Source: Paenibacillus chitinolyticus NBRC 15660 (GTDB lineage Bacteria; Bacillota; Bacilli; Paenibacillales; NBRC-103111). From it: 64,000 nucleotides of DNA. How positions within the stretch are numbered: the stretch's first letter is position 1; the number at the start of each line of letters is the position of its first letter. Location of the stretch: NCBI RefSeq assembly GCF_000739915.1, contig NZ_BBJT01000003.1, positions 558,001 through 622,000 of the forward strand, in the 5' to 3' direction. Shown here in pieces: positions 31,346-41,282 of this stretch. Both the position numbers and the translations under genes were made by a program. The notes under the pieces are model-generated. The model did no database searches. It was not told the DNA's origin and worked only from the letters and a program-made list of their open reading frames with translations.

Positions 31346-34300
31346 TGAAAAACGCCTCCTGCAAAGTCAACATCCATGTTTATGCTTGATGTTGAGGTAT
31401 TTGTCAACTCAATGACTATCGATGATTTTGCAAAAATAGGTTGAGAGATAATAGCTGCAGATCCTTGTAACGCATTGCTATTCGGAAAGTCGCTGACCCT
31501 TCCATATGAGGAAGTGGAATTGTTATAGCCGATCCAACCGGAAGACGGCCTTAATGTCGGTTGATATACGGCTAAGCTACTATCGGAGTTATAACTAACA
31601 TCATTGTTTTGAAAAATACCGTTCACATAATTAACAACTAATGTTGAATCATAATATAAAGAACCGTCCACAAATACCCTTAACCTTCCAACTCCACCGG
31701 AACCCGATAATGTTAACGCCGCAATCCTTGATAAATAGCATTTTCCAGTAAAATGTATTGCATTTAAGGTCTGATTTCCGTTAAGCACTATCGTTTGTCT
31801 TTTAATGATCGGTTTATACTGCTCCATTCCGCCGCTCACCGCCTTCCAAGTTGATCCATCGAGGTATTCCAATGCTCCGTTAATCATCCTTAAACGTCCT
31901 TCATGCCATACAGGGTTTCCATCAACTCTTAATAATCCCCCTGTGCCCGGTAATATGTCGATATTCCCAAAAGGATTAGCATTCTGGATGTGCATACTGC
32001 TAAATCCTGCTGAAGGATAACCAACGTACCCCTTTCTACCTGCATCATTTCCTTGCGGGTAAAATTCTAAATACGTATGGTCCTTTCCGACTAACGCAAC
32101 AGTTGCAGCATTGCCATTAATTCTGAGAGTCTCAACGTTACCGCCTTTGATAGACATGGCATCTCTTTCAAGTGTGCTGACCCTTGTTTCGATATCCGCG
32201 TTAGCTTGGGCTTGCATATCTACAATTGTTTTCAAATTCATACTTAAGCTGGCGCCGATACTAGAAAGGGGAGCAGACAATGGATTCAGCGTCAGATACG
32301 TGACTTCGTAAAACGGAGGTTTATCCGGATTTCTGTCGTCAACATTCGTAAGCCAATCCCCATTAGCCTCTAAGCCAGTAGCCGGGATCCCTGCCTTTAC
32401 GATGTAATAGTCAGAGATTGCTTTTCTATTTCGATACAGCTTAAAAAAGCTTTTCACTTTATTTTTTAACATAGCCGCGTATCCAGCCGCATTAATGTTA
32501 TATTTTCCCGATCCAATGTCGTAGGCCGCAACCACGCGTTCACGTACGATCATTCCTGTGCCTGCTTCAAATTGATTGAAGCCTTCGTGTAACGTGATAG
32601 CACCTTCCGGAACAATTTCCGTTTCGAACGAACGTGACAATTGATAGGTTAGACGATATGGCGTGTGATTCTTCCATTTCGTTTTAGGCAAAACAACTGT
32701 TTCCGCCCCTGCCTCTGTATTTACGATCGGTTCCCAGCTTTTTGTGCCTTGATTGTTAAAAAGTTCCGTTTGTTGGGTCGTTGAATTCCAATAATACATT
32801 CTCCAGCCGTTAAAATAAGCCTTGATCTCATCTGCAGATGGCGTGTAATTATCTCCCCAGCCACTGTCTGTATTTGCAATCGTAATATATAACAAGTCAC
32901 TATCTTCAAAAGTATACCGGTCCACCCCATCCATGTGGGCACCTGAAATCATGATTTTACCATCATACTTAAGCACAGAGCTCCCTAGCTGCCAGCGAGA
33001 TACATATTCTGCAACTGCCGAAGAAGCAAAAACTCTTTTAAGTCCAGCTCTTGCGATATTAAACAACCACGGTAGTGAACCATTGACCTCTACCTCACGA
33101 AATCTGGACGTTTTCCAGTACTTACCGTCACGTTCTGTGACCTCATCTGTTACACTTCCGTCCACATTGGAAGCAAGCTTCACGTCCGAAAAAAACAAAT
33201 AATCATCTTCTCGCGCTTTAAACGGACGAGATTTTGTTCCAAGGTTAACCATGACGTCCGAGTACGTTACGGTTCCGGCAATGGGATTCAAATTGACGTC
33301 TATTGCCTTCAATACCACTTCAATAAAAGCTGATTTCGGAGGAGCCACGTTACTACCCCGGAGGACATCACTTAGACGATTTTTGTCATAATCCGTGTAG
33401 TAGTAATAAGCTGCCGCATTTGAGGGAGCTGTCTTTGCGGAAACGGTATAAGATTGACCAGCCAAAACCGGAGCATAGAAACGCGCATAAACGTTTCTGT
33501 TCGGATTATACACGATATCCGCAGTATAGGAATTCTTAAATACGACTTCATTTTCAGCCGCATTTCCCCGCTCCCATTCGTTAGACGTAGGAGCAAGATT
33601 CTCCCCGATTTTAATAATATAGGCACCGGTCGTATGCTTCATATCATCGACATATGGGAATCGCAAAGAAGCTTTATCCCAGCCGCTTGTAGTCAGAAAT
33701 TCATAGTCAGCCGGACCGATCTCGAATAACCTCAAAGAATCAAAATTGGCATGCTCCGGTGTAGAAGCATTCGGAATAAACGGAAAGCTTCCATCGGCTT
33801 TAAAAATCTGTCCCCGCCATTCGAACGTGGCGGCTGTGGCCGGTGTTACGAAACGCATACCGACTACTGACCAGACGCCAGTCTTCGACGCGGTTGTTGT
33901 TGTGGCATCACTAACAACGTTTCCTGCCGCATCCCTGATAATAAGCCTATAACCTGCCACAACGTTCCCTGCACCGACTCGTGCGTCACCAATCATCACG
34001 TAGGACTTATTAGGCTCGATAAAATACCTGGGGCTTTCACAATAATGTTCATTTGACCCCGTCCCCGTCGCCGTGATCTTGTATGAGGACGTTCCCGTTG
34101 TATAGGTTGCTGCATCCTTGCTGATAAGGATATTAGCTTTCGCAAAAATAGAAACGTTCGCTTCGCTTCCTGTCCTGCCGACCCGATTCACAAGCGTACG
34201 CCCCTTCAAACTTTCCAGCTTGAAGCGGGACATCCTCTCTGAGTTAACGACCTGTAATCCGTTCTCCAAAGTAAAAGCCTTGGAAGGTGCGTTCTCCAGA

Positions 34301-34809
34301 TGAGACTCCGCATAGTCTCTCAAACGCTTCTCCGATTCGGCCAAATCATTCTGTGAGGCGAAAACCAACGATTTATCGATCTCCGCCGTCACATTCGCCG
34401 CATTGCCCACAATCACAATCGCGTCGATGGACTTCTCGATGATGTCCGCCCCGCCAACGGGCGGAATGTATTCTGCATTGGTACCGGCATTGCCGTAGCA
34501 GTACAGAATTTCTCCCTCGTCCGGGTCTTGCGCATAGATGCCGATTTCCCGGAAATAAAAGCCGGTTGTCACATCCTGGTTAGACAGTACGGCTCCAATG
34601 ACCGCACGGCCCTGGGTTTGAATTTTCAGCTTCGAAATCGCCAAAGATTTCTTTTCGCCGATCAGTTTAGTCAACACCGGAATGGACTGCCCGCCAAGCT
34701 GCCCGTCCCCTACTCCCATCCGGGTATAATTCAGCGTTACGCCCGTCTGGGCTTTGGCCTGCAAATTACGCCCTTTGTTCGTCAATACAAATCCGCCAAA
34801 GGCTCCCAT
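31342..34809 (-). CDS. Tail fibre with N-terminal tail-collar domain
   Basis: 1155 residues. The N-terminal ~165 are a phage tail-collar fibre domain (DUF3751-like): GGFVLTNKGRNLQAKAQTG, YTRMGVGDGQL, FYFREIGIYAQDPDEGEILY. That domain docks to the baseplate. The long middle is beta-rich with repeated Tyr/Asn/Ser strands, and a new domain starts near residue 990 (QYKPIIKRQTIVLNGN) that is probably the receptor-binding tip. The base composition is visibly more AT-rich than the tail genes around it, as in fibres swapped between phages. It decides which bacteria are bound. Confidence 0.85.
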   Translation of the reverse strand: MGAFGGFVLTNKGRNLQAKAQTGVTLNYTRMGVGDGQLGGQSIPVLTKLIGEKKSLAISKLKIQTQGRAVIGAVLSNQDVTTGFYFREIGIYAQDPDEGEILYCYGNAGTNAEYIPPVGGADIIEKSIDAIVIVGNAANVTAEIDKSLVFASQNDLAESEKRLRDYAESHLENAPSKAFTLENGLQVVNSERMSRFKLESLKGRTLVNRVGRTGSEANVSIFAKANILISKDAATYTTGTSSYKITATGTGSNEHYCESPRYFIEPNKSYVMIGDARVGAGNVVAGYRLIIRDAAGNVVSDATTTTASKTGVWSVVGMRFVTPATAATFEWRGQIFKADGSFPFIPNASTPEHANFDSLRLFEIGPADYEFLTTSGWDKASLRFPYVDDMKHTTGAYIIKIGENLAPTSNEWERGNAAENEVVFKNSYTADIVYNPNRNVYARFYAPVLAGQSYTVSAKTAPSNAAAYYYYTDYDKNRLSDVLRGSNVAPPKSAFIEVVLKAIDVNLNPIAGTVTYSDVMVNLGTKSRPFKAREDDYLFFSDVKLASNVDGSVTDEVTERDGKYWKTSRFREVEVNGSLPWLFNIARAGLKRVFASSAVAEYVSRWQLGSSVLKYDGKIMISGAHMDGVDRYTFEDSDLLYITIANTDSGWGDNYTPSADEIKAYFNGWRMYYWNSTTQQTELFNNQGTKSWEPIVNTEAGAETVVLPKTKWKNHTPYRLTYQLSRSFETEIVPEGAITLHEGFNQFEAGTGMIVRERVVAAYDIGSGKYNINAAGYAAMLKNKVKSFFKLYRNRKAISDYYIVKAGIPATGLEANGDWLTNVDDRNPDKPPFYEVTYLTLNPLSAPLSSIGASLSMNLKTIVDMQAQANADIETRVSTLERDAMSIKGGNVETLRINGNAATVALVGKDHTYLEFYPQGNDAGRKGYVGYPSAGFSSMHIQNANPFGNIDILPGTGGLLRVDGNPVWHEGRLRMINGALEYLDGSTWKAVSGGMEQYKPIIKRQTIVLNGNQTLNAIHFTGKCYLSRIAALTLSGSGGVGRLRVFVDGSLYYDSTLVVNYVNGIFQNNDVSYNSDSSLAVYQPTLRPSSGWIGYNNSTSSYGRVSDFPNSNALQGSAAIISQPIFAKSSIVIELTNTSTSSINMDVDFAGGVFQ

Positions 34810-35372
34810 TATCCCACCTGCCTAATTGTCATTTTTTCGCCCATATGAAAAACGCCCCCGATATACAGAGGCAATTCTTCCGTCTGGGATAAAATCACAC
34901 GCTCAAGCCGGGCGCTGAGCCGCTTAACGGACTCGACCGCCCTGTAAAATTCGCGCGCTCTTTCCTGCGTCACTTCCGGGTTGTTCGTGATGACCCGGAA
35001 ACGGAAAGGCTGACCGCCGTATTCGAACCATTCCTCGACTTTGCCTTCGCCGAAAAGCGCGGCGACCAGCTCTTCCACCGCGGAAGGCGTTCCTTTGCGT
35101 TTGTGCCAGCGAAAAGCGTTCCGGACGAGCTCGCGCTTTTGTTCTAGAGGAAGTCCCGGCTCGTAGAAATCGACGTGAAACTGCCACGCCAGCTCGTCCG
35201 CCTCTTCCTCGGTCAGCTTGTCCAACCGGTCGTAGTACGTCAAACGTCCGATTTCTTCACTAAGCTGCCGCAGCTGCCCGTCCAATGAGAGAGCCGCCGC
35301 CCTTACGGTCTCGTCTCTCTTCAAATTCGGCGGCAAAATGTCCAACAGACTTGCGTGCTTGAGCTCAATCAT
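34809..35372 (-). CDS. Tail protein I (P2 gpI-like baseplate protein)
   Basis: 187 residues from the ATG at 35372 (GGAGGG seven bases upstream; overlaps the preceding stop by eight bases). The LPPNLKRDETVRAAALSLD opening and the ELAWQFHVDFYEPGLPLEQKR core are typical of tail_P2_I proteins. It sits between baseplate J and the fibre, as in P2, Mu-like and PBSX clusters, and joins the fibre to the wedge. Confidence 0.88.
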   Translation of the reverse strand: MIELKHASLLDILPPNLKRDETVRAAALSLDGQLRQLSEEIGRLTYYDRLDKLTEEEADELAWQFHVDFYEPGLPLEQKRELVRNAFRWHKRKGTPSAVEELVAALFGEGKVEEWFEYGGQPFRFRVITNNPEVTQERAREFYRAVESVKRLSARLERVILSQTEELPLYIGGVFHMGEKMTIRQVG

Positions 35373-36492
35373 CGGCAAGCCCTCCGTATACGATATTCAC
35401 CTTGCCGTCCTGAGCGACTTTAAGGGCGGAAAGCTCCGTGTACGCCGGGCTGGCGACATTCACGCGCAGGGCCCCCGCCGCCATCACGCGGCCGATCAGT
35501 TCGGAGGGGTTAATGTCCCGGCCGAGTCTGGATTTCTGCCAGAGCCGGTACCCCTCGACCGCTCCAGCGACGGCCGCTTGAATCGCGGCCGAATCGGCGG
35601 CCCGGCTGCGGCTGACCCAATAGGTCAAGCCGATGTCGTAAGGCACCGTTTCCGGAGCCCGCACCGTGACATGATCGGTCAAAGGCCTGACCCGCCGGTC
35701 GTTAACGGCCTCTTTTACCGCATCCAGAACATCCGCGGTCGGCAGCTCGCCTCCACGCAGAAGCGGCAGCACGACAACCTCGCCTTCGGCAGGAGAATGT
35801 ACCCCTACATCCACGATGGCGGGATTCGCCGATTTCGCCCAGTACTCGTAAGCCCCTTCCGGCCCCGCTGTCGAAAACGACTCCGGAGCGGTTCGGATCC
35901 GTTCGCGGTATGCATCGTCCGACTCGGTCTCGGAACCTCCCGAAGACTCCGTCGTATTGCGGACGCTAACGACAAACGGAACCGGGTCCACGAGGACGTT
36001 CAATATCCCCGGTTCAAACCCGTTCCCGGCCGTTCCCGGTACCGCGCATTCCGCGGATGCGGACGCCTTCAGCTGTCCCGGCGCAATTTCGACGACTTCT
36101 GTCGTCACGAAATAAAGGGCACCGCCGCCGCCCTGGGGCCCGATCCGGGTCCCTTTCGGAATCAGCGTGGCCGAATTGAGCGGCATGGACAGCGTAAACT
36201 CCACAGTCGTAACGGCAGGCGCCGCTTGAAGCCGCTTCGTTTCGGTCATTTCACCCATATGATCGAGCAGGGTTCCCCTCGCATATCGCAGCAGATTTTG
36301 CCTCGCCGTCTGGTTGATCAGCACACGCTGATGCACGATCATATTCGCCAGCGACATCAAAAAAAGGCGTTCGGGGTCAGCCGGAAAAAGCTTACGGCCC
36401 GTAATCGCCTCGTGTACGGCCAGAATTTCCTGAATCGTTTCCGCCGCATCCTCCTGTATGAACGGATAAGCGTCTTCGTTCAAACTCTTCAC
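35365..36492 (-). CDS. Baseplate J family protein
   Basis: 375 residues with the baseplate_J signature: GTRIGPQGGGGALYFVTTEVVEIAPG, AGNGFEPGILNVLVDPVP and ESDDAYRERIRTAPESFSTAGPEGAYEYWAKSA. This is the wedge subunit (gpJ, XkdT) of contractile tails. It overlaps the gp25-like gene by four bases. Confidence 0.92.
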   Translation of the reverse strand: MKSLNEDAYPFIQEDAAETIQEILAVHEAITGRKLFPADPERLFLMSLANMIVHQRVLINQTARQNLLRYARGTLLDHMGEMTETKRLQAAPAVTTVEFTLSMPLNSATLIPKGTRIGPQGGGGALYFVTTEVVEIAPGQLKASASAECAVPGTAGNGFEPGILNVLVDPVPFVVSVRNTTESSGGSETESDDAYRERIRTAPESFSTAGPEGAYEYWAKSANPAIVDVGVHSPAEGEVVVLPLLRGGELPTADVLDAVKEAVNDRRVRPLTDHVTVRAPETVPYDIGLTYWVSRSRAADSAAIQAAVAGAVEGYRLWQKSRLGRDINPSELIGRVMAAGALRVNVASPAYTELSALKVAQDGKVNIVYGGLADD

Positions 36493-36821
36493 CCCTCTCT
36501 CAGCTTAAAGCGGATGACAGGGATAAGCCTGCCTGCGCTTCCGCTCGTTTCATCTTCGTAAAAACGGATCTCTTCCACCAGAGCTCTCGGCTCCTGTTCC
36601 AGAATCGCGGTCATCACGCTGCCGCCCATCCGGGCTTTCGCAACGGGCATGGGTTCGTCAAGTTCTTCGAACGGAATCCCCATATTCCTGGCAAAAGGAG
36701 CCGAGCCCGCAGGCAGGCTCAGAATCGTCCGCAAGTTCTGGATGACCTCTTCCGCTTCGCTCTTGGGGCCGAAATAAAACCCTCCCGGCTCTCGCATATC
36801 AACGGTATAGTCTATTTTCAT
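36489..36821 (-). CDS. GPW/gp25-like baseplate protein
   Basis: 110 residues with the gp25 lysozyme-fold core: AEEVIQNLRTILSLPAGSAPFARNMGI and an RALVEEIRFYEDE strand. Wedge component that nucleates the sheath. Overlaps its neighbours on both sides by four bases, a sign of tight co-translation. Confidence 0.85.
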   Translation of the reverse strand: MKIDYTVDMREPGGFYFGPKSEAEEVIQNLRTILSLPAGSAPFARNMGIPFEELDEPMPVAKARMGGSVMTAILEQEPRALVEEIRFYEDETSGSAGRLIPVIRFKLREG

Positions 36822-37207
36822 ACATATTCCTCCAAAGAAACGGAAGCCGACGCGAGCAAAATATTGCCCCGGTTATCGACTTTATCCCAAGATTGCTCCA
36901 GAGACGTAATGACCCAAAAGGCTACGCCCAGTCCCTTGCCGCCTATAGTGAGGGACATCGCTTTGCCCGAACGCTCGGTTTCTACCAGCTTGTCCAGCTC
37001 TTTGCGCGGGTTAATCCCGTACCGGAGGTCGAACCGCATCGTAAAAGAGATCGTGTCCAAACCCGGACCGATCCACTGCGTTCTGGCTTTTTTGCCGAGA
37101 ATCTCATGTTTGGCCCAACGGCTTGAGCTGCTTCTTTTAAAATCGTCGAAAGTCCGAATCGTGTCGGCAGTCGCAATAAACACAATATCGCCCAATGTCC
37201 CGATCAT
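36818..37207 (-). CDS. Phage tail protein (P2 GpU family)
   Basis: 129 residues: GTLGDIVFIATADTIRTFDD, then WAKHEILGKKARTQWIGPGLDTISF and a C-terminal NILLASASVSLEEY. GpU-type proteins belong to the tail tip or terminator complex of P2-like tails. Embedded between the spike and gp25-like genes. Confidence 0.82.
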   Translation of the reverse strand: MIGTLGDIVFIATADTIRTFDDFKRSSSSRWAKHEILGKKARTQWIGPGLDTISFTMRFDLRYGINPRKELDKLVETERSGKAMSLTIGGKGLGVAFWVITSLEQSWDKVDNRGNILLASASVSLEEYV

Positions 37208-37620
37208 AGCGCCTCACCGCCTCTCGTCAATGTTCCGGTTACGATCAGGTCGCCCTCAATTTTCACGCTGCCGGCAGGTTTAACATGGAGCACGCCCGAT
37301 TGCCGGTCGTAATAGACGCTGCTGCCGTCTTCAAACCACACGCCGCGCTGCGACGGTAAGCCGGGCGGGCTTTTAGCGGCCGTAAAAAAAGTCCCCAGGC
37401 AAAAACCCGCCTGAAGACCACTTCCCGCAAAAACGCAAAGCACATTCTCGCCGACCGCCGGCAGGCTGTTCCCGCGCGCCCATCCTCCCATGGGAGAAAC
37501 AACCGGCAGACCGGCCGTAACGTATTGATTCCGGTCCGGAAAAGTGACCCGCACGGTCCCCTCTGAAGCCTGGACGCTGGATACGATGCCGGCCCGGATT
37601 ACAGGATTTTCTGAAGCCAT
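37204..37620 (-). CDS. Baseplate spike protein (gpV-like)
   Basis: 138 residues from the ATG at 37620 (GGGGTGGTGAG upstream). An OB-like N-terminal domain (IRAGIVSSVQASEGTVRVTFPD) is followed by GENVLCVFAGSGLQAGFCLGTFF and a short beta-helical end, GSVKIEGDLIVTGTL. This is the needle that pierces the target envelope. It starts one base after the hub gene. Confidence 0.82.
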   Translation of the reverse strand: MASENPVIRAGIVSSVQASEGTVRVTFPDRNQYVTAGLPVVSPMGGWARGNSLPAVGENVLCVFAGSGLQAGFCLGTFFTAAKSPPGLPSQRGVWFEDGSSVYYDRQSGVLHVKPAGSVKIEGDLIVTGTLTRGGEAL

Positions 37621-37621
37621 C

Positions 37622-38653
37622 TCACCACCCCAGTACTTTTCGGATTTCAATATCGGTCGTGTAGCCGCCGCTGCCCACTTTGTGGCTTGCACTCTCGATC
37701 AAATATTTGCCGTCGAACCGGTTCCATCCCTGAAGAAGAAGCGTAACCCCGGAAGCTATGCGGACATCCCCCGACAAGGAGAGGCTCGCTTTTCCGGCTT
37801 CTTTGTTCTTCTCGCGCAGGCTTTTGGCCGCAAGACGCATAGCCGCCGCCTCGGAATCGACTTGTTCGTTAATTTTCAAAACAGGTCCTTCCGCCGGAGC
37901 GCCCGGAGGCACGTACATCGCCTGGTAAGTCGTGTTTTTCGCGGAATCCGAATAGGTGACCTCGCAGGCCCGGTAAGCGGTATAAGCGGTGCTCCAGCCG
38001 AACTTGTGACTCGCAACGGCGTCTTCTCCGCGGACCAAGGTCAGCGCCGGATCCTTTTTCTCATACTCCGCTTCATCGAACAAGACGAGCTGGCCTTCGG
38101 ATACTTTTACCGCAATTCCTTCTTTCATGGCCTGTTCGTTCAAAAAGCCCAAATCGGACTGATCGGTCTGTTCCAGCCTCTCATAGGCAGGATCGACGTC
38201 AGCCGAATAGAACAGCGTCAGTCCGGCCGCTCGTGCCACATCGCCCGCCAACGTGCGCAGAGTGACGTTTTCCCACGCCTTCGTGCGCTTCTCCTGACGG
38301 ATACCGGAATCGACGGGAAGTGAAACAGCCTTAATGCTCACGGTGTCCGGCGGACCGCCGAAATCGAAGGAGTCGACTTCAAACGTCCCGCAGGGGAGCT
38401 TTTGTTCCTCCTCCGGGTAATTCCAGCCGAAGGTCCTGATTTCGGCCTTGATCGTATCGCCGGCTGACGGCGACCAGGGCCCCTGCCAATTTTGCAGCCT
38501 GTCTTCAAGCGAAAGTTGAATATCGTCGAGCGATCCCGGCGCCGCATCGTTGTACGTAAAATCCACGAGAGAATCCGCCAAGGATCGGGTGATATCTTTT
38601 CCGTTGTACTCGACAACCAGCTCCGCCCTTCTTGCGTCCAATACGTCCTTCAT
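37622..38653 (-). CDS. Baseplate hub protein (gpD/VgrG-like, contractile injection system)
   Basis: 343 residues from the ATG at 38653 (GGAGGG eight bases upstream). RRAELVVEYNGKDITRSLADSLVDF, LPCGTFEVDSFDF and a final YLIESASHKVGSGGYTTDIEIRKV place it with phage late-control D / gp27-like hubs. Its trimer carries the spike. It is ATGA-coupled to the LysM protein gene. Confidence 0.85.
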   Translation of the reverse strand: MKDVLDARRAELVVEYNGKDITRSLADSLVDFTYNDAAPGSLDDIQLSLEDRLQNWQGPWSPSAGDTIKAEIRTFGWNYPEEEQKLPCGTFEVDSFDFGGPPDTVSIKAVSLPVDSGIRQEKRTKAWENVTLRTLAGDVARAAGLTLFYSADVDPAYERLEQTDQSDLGFLNEQAMKEGIAVKVSEGQLVLFDEAEYEKKDPALTLVRGEDAVASHKFGWSTAYTAYRACEVTYSDSAKNTTYQAMYVPPGAPAEGPVLKINEQVDSEAAAMRLAAKSLREKNKEAGKASLSLSGDVRIASGVTLLLQGWNRFDGKYLIESASHKVGSGGYTTDIEIRKVLGW

Positions 38654-38859
38654 ACGGGCTCCCTCCTTTTCCAAGGTGGGAGCGTATCCGACGACTGAGC
38701 CGGTTTAGGCGGAATTTCAAGTGTAATGCCGGCCGGAAAAACGACGATTTCCGCATGTTTCTCGTTAAAATTCAAGAGGAGCGGCATAAACCGCTCGCTC
38801 CCGTAAAACTGATAAGAGAGCCCATCCCAGGTATCTCCTTGAATCGTGGTGTAAATCAT
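38650..38859 (-). CDS. Tail protein X (LysM-like)
   Basis: 69 residues: YTTIQGDTWDGLSYQFYGSE, a LysM-like module, and FPAGITLEIPP. P2 gpX-type protein placed between tape measure and hub. Overlaps both neighbours by four bases. Confidence 0.85.
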   Translation of the reverse strand: MIYTTIQGDTWDGLSYQFYGSERFMPLLLNFNEKHAEIVVFPAGITLEIPPKPAQSSDTLPPWKRREPV

Positions 38860-41276
38860 ACAAAGCTCACCCGCGCTTTTTGACGTAGATAGGTGTTGAA
38901 TTCTCTTTCAAAATCCCGTCTCGTTCTCTGCTCCATCTGCTGGACAGCGGCCTGATCGGCATTTCCGTAGAAGTTATACGACGGGTTAAAAACAAAGGCC
39001 CCGCTTCCGGACGAACCTCCGGCAGGCGAAACGCCCAGCATCCGGCCTGCGGCCGCATACAATCCGCGGCTGCGGTCCGAATTGTTGATCGGAATGATGA
39101 CCTCGCGGTCTCCTCCTTCGCCGATCCAGGCGAGCTCGGGACTTGAGACAATTCCGCCTTTTGCATAAGCCTTAAATGGAGGTCCTTTAGGAGGGGAATA
39201 GCCTGTCCCGATGAGCGGATAACCTTTAAAATTAAACCCTTGGGGGGGGGAGGCTGTTCCAGAACCCGGATTCCCTTTATTTGTGGCTCCTTGGGAAGGA
39301 GTGCTTTTTGCGATAGTCTGAATCGGCGGGATATTCATCCCGAAAGTTCCGCCCCCGAGCCAGCTAGGTACATTGATGCTCATACCGTTTATTTTTGAGA
39401 TGCCCGAATTGATGGCATTAATGACGAAATTTATTCCGTCAATTGCCCCGTTTTTTATATCCGTCCAGAGATTACTGAAAAAAGCTCCTATGCTTCCGAA
39501 TGTGCCCTGCATGGCAGTCCACAGATCGTACGCCTTCGCTTTCACCGTATCCCAGTTTTTATAGAGCGCTATTCCTCCTGCTACTAAAGCCGCCAATGCA
39601 ATTACGACCAATGTAATAGGATTGGCTAGAAAAGCTAAATTCACTCCATTTTGGGCGGCTGCCATCCCCCACAATATGACAGTGGTTGCTATTTGCTGAG
39701 CCTTCAAAAGTGCCATGGCTGCCACGTTTCTCAATACTGCGATAGTGTTTCTTCCTAACGCTAGCGCAGATTGCCATCCCTGAGCAGCGAATTTATACAT
39801 GGCAGCTATAATACCCCCTGTCATTTTACCCGCTGCAACGACCGACTCAAGGCCCGCTTTCACAATGCTTTTGACAAAGGTTGTGACAACTTGATAACCT
39901 GCTGATAAAGCTTGTAAGCCCGTTTTGACTAGAGCAGGTCCGAAAACCAAGGTTAGAACCCCAGCAACCCCGAGGATGGCTTTTTGATGCTCTTCAAGAA
40001 AACCGGTAATAAATGAACCAATTTGAGGTCCCATAGTCATGACCGTGTTAAATACTTCGTTAATCGCCGTTTTTACAGCCGGAATGGCAACGATAAGAGA
40101 ATCAGCAAACTGAGATAATACAGGCATGGCCATGTTTTGAATCGGCTGCAAAATCTCAACAAAAAGTTGTCTGCCAATCGAATTAAAAGCATCTCCTAAT
40201 GTGTCATATTTCACAGTAGAAAGCTGGGCCATCGTATTTTTTGTCATATCAAATTCGCTTCTTGCCGATCCCATAGCCATAAGGACATCCTGCTGTAGTC
40301 CTTTAAACGAAGTTCCGAATAATTTAATGCCGATTTCATTGCGCTTCATCGGATCTGTGATAGATGCCAGGGAAGTTGCAACTTTATTGAAAGCGGCTTG
40401 AGCTTCCGGACCGCCTTTCGAGAAAATTTGGGTCATACTTTCAGCATCCATATTAAGGGCTTTAAATGCCGCAACACTATCCTTGCTGCCACTTGTAGAG
40501 GTTGTGCTAAATTCTTTCATGGCCCCGCCGATAGTATCTAACCCGGATACACCCAGCTTTGTTCCCAAACCGAAGGTATTGAACATTTGGTTTGCCGAAA
40601 AACCCATGGTTTTAAAATGGGCCCCGTATTTATTCACGGAATCCAAAAGATTTCCCGATTTCTCCAGGCCCTTCTGCGCACCCTGAGCAAATAAGTTATA
40701 GGCTTCCGTACTCGAAATACCGAAATCTTTCATCATGTACTCAGCTGAAGCGGCGGACGATTTTACATCTTTTCCGAAAACGTCTTTAAAGACAATCGCG
40801 TTTTTAGTCGTTTCCTGTAAAGCGGCACCCTGTTGATTAGTCAACTGTTTAACCGTGGATAGCGAGCCTGCAAGATCATTCCAGGTACCTCCAAGATTTT
40901 GCTTATACAAAGCCTTCGCTGAAGCCTCCAGCTCAACCATTTCGGTTTTACTGACCCCTGTTGACGCCTGAACTTGCTTCATGGCTACATTAAATTCATC
41001 GATTTTAGTGACTACGCCCATGAAAGAAGCCTGAATGCCTTTTATAGTCTTAAGTCCATTAGCAAAACCGTCGAGTGTCTTTTTAGCTTTCTTAAGTGCA
41101 GAATCGGTTTCTTTCACTTCTTCACTAAGCGGTTTTAACATGTCTGGTGGAATATTAACTATAACTAACTGTTGAAGCGTATATTGAACATCTTTTATCA
41201 TTTTTGTGACGTTCGTCACGGAAGCCGTATCCAGTTGAAGATTTACTGTCGCCGGAAGATTAGTCCCATTCGCCAT
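38856..41276 (-). CDS. Tail tape measure protein
   Basis: 806 residues. The N-terminal third is alpha-helical (TDSALKKAKKTLDGFANGLKT) and has the TMP pattern FNVAMKQVQASTGVSKTEM...LEASAKALY. Membrane-like helices follow around 430-560 (ILGVAGVLTLVFGPALV, NPITLVVIALAALVAGGIALY), and the end is Gly/Ser-rich. At about 0.15 nm per residue, a general rule, the tail would be near 120 nm. The N-terminal two thirds are more AT-rich than the baseplate genes. Confidence 0.9.
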   Translation of the reverse strand: MANGTNLPATVNLQLDTASVTNVTKMIKDVQYTLQQLVIVNIPPDMLKPLSEEVKETDSALKKAKKTLDGFANGLKTIKGIQASFMGVVTKIDEFNVAMKQVQASTGVSKTEMVELEASAKALYKQNLGGTWNDLAGSLSTVKQLTNQQGAALQETTKNAIVFKDVFGKDVKSSAASAEYMMKDFGISSTEAYNLFAQGAQKGLEKSGNLLDSVNKYGAHFKTMGFSANQMFNTFGLGTKLGVSGLDTIGGAMKEFSTTSTSGSKDSVAAFKALNMDAESMTQIFSKGGPEAQAAFNKVATSLASITDPMKRNEIGIKLFGTSFKGLQQDVLMAMGSARSEFDMTKNTMAQLSTVKYDTLGDAFNSIGRQLFVEILQPIQNMAMPVLSQFADSLIVAIPAVKTAINEVFNTVMTMGPQIGSFITGFLEEHQKAILGVAGVLTLVFGPALVKTGLQALSAGYQVVTTFVKSIVKAGLESVVAAGKMTGGIIAAMYKFAAQGWQSALALGRNTIAVLRNVAAMALLKAQQIATTVILWGMAAAQNGVNLAFLANPITLVVIALAALVAGGIALYKNWDTVKAKAYDLWTAMQGTFGSIGAFFSNLWTDIKNGAIDGINFVINAINSGISKINGMSINVPSWLGGGTFGMNIPPIQTIAKSTPSQGATNKGNPGSGTASPPQGFNFKGYPLIGTGYSPPKGPPFKAYAKGGIVSSPELAWIGEGGDREVIIPINNSDRSRGLYAAAGRMLGVSPAGGSSGSGAFVFNPSYNFYGNADQAAVQQMEQRTRRDFEREFNTYLRQKARVSFV

Positions 41277-41282
41277 TTTTTC

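Noticed and set aside
35338-36561. A 407-codon plus-strand frame opposite baseplate J
   Set aside because: Antisense to a recognised baseplate gene with tight overlaps to its neighbours; low-complexity Arg-rich translation.
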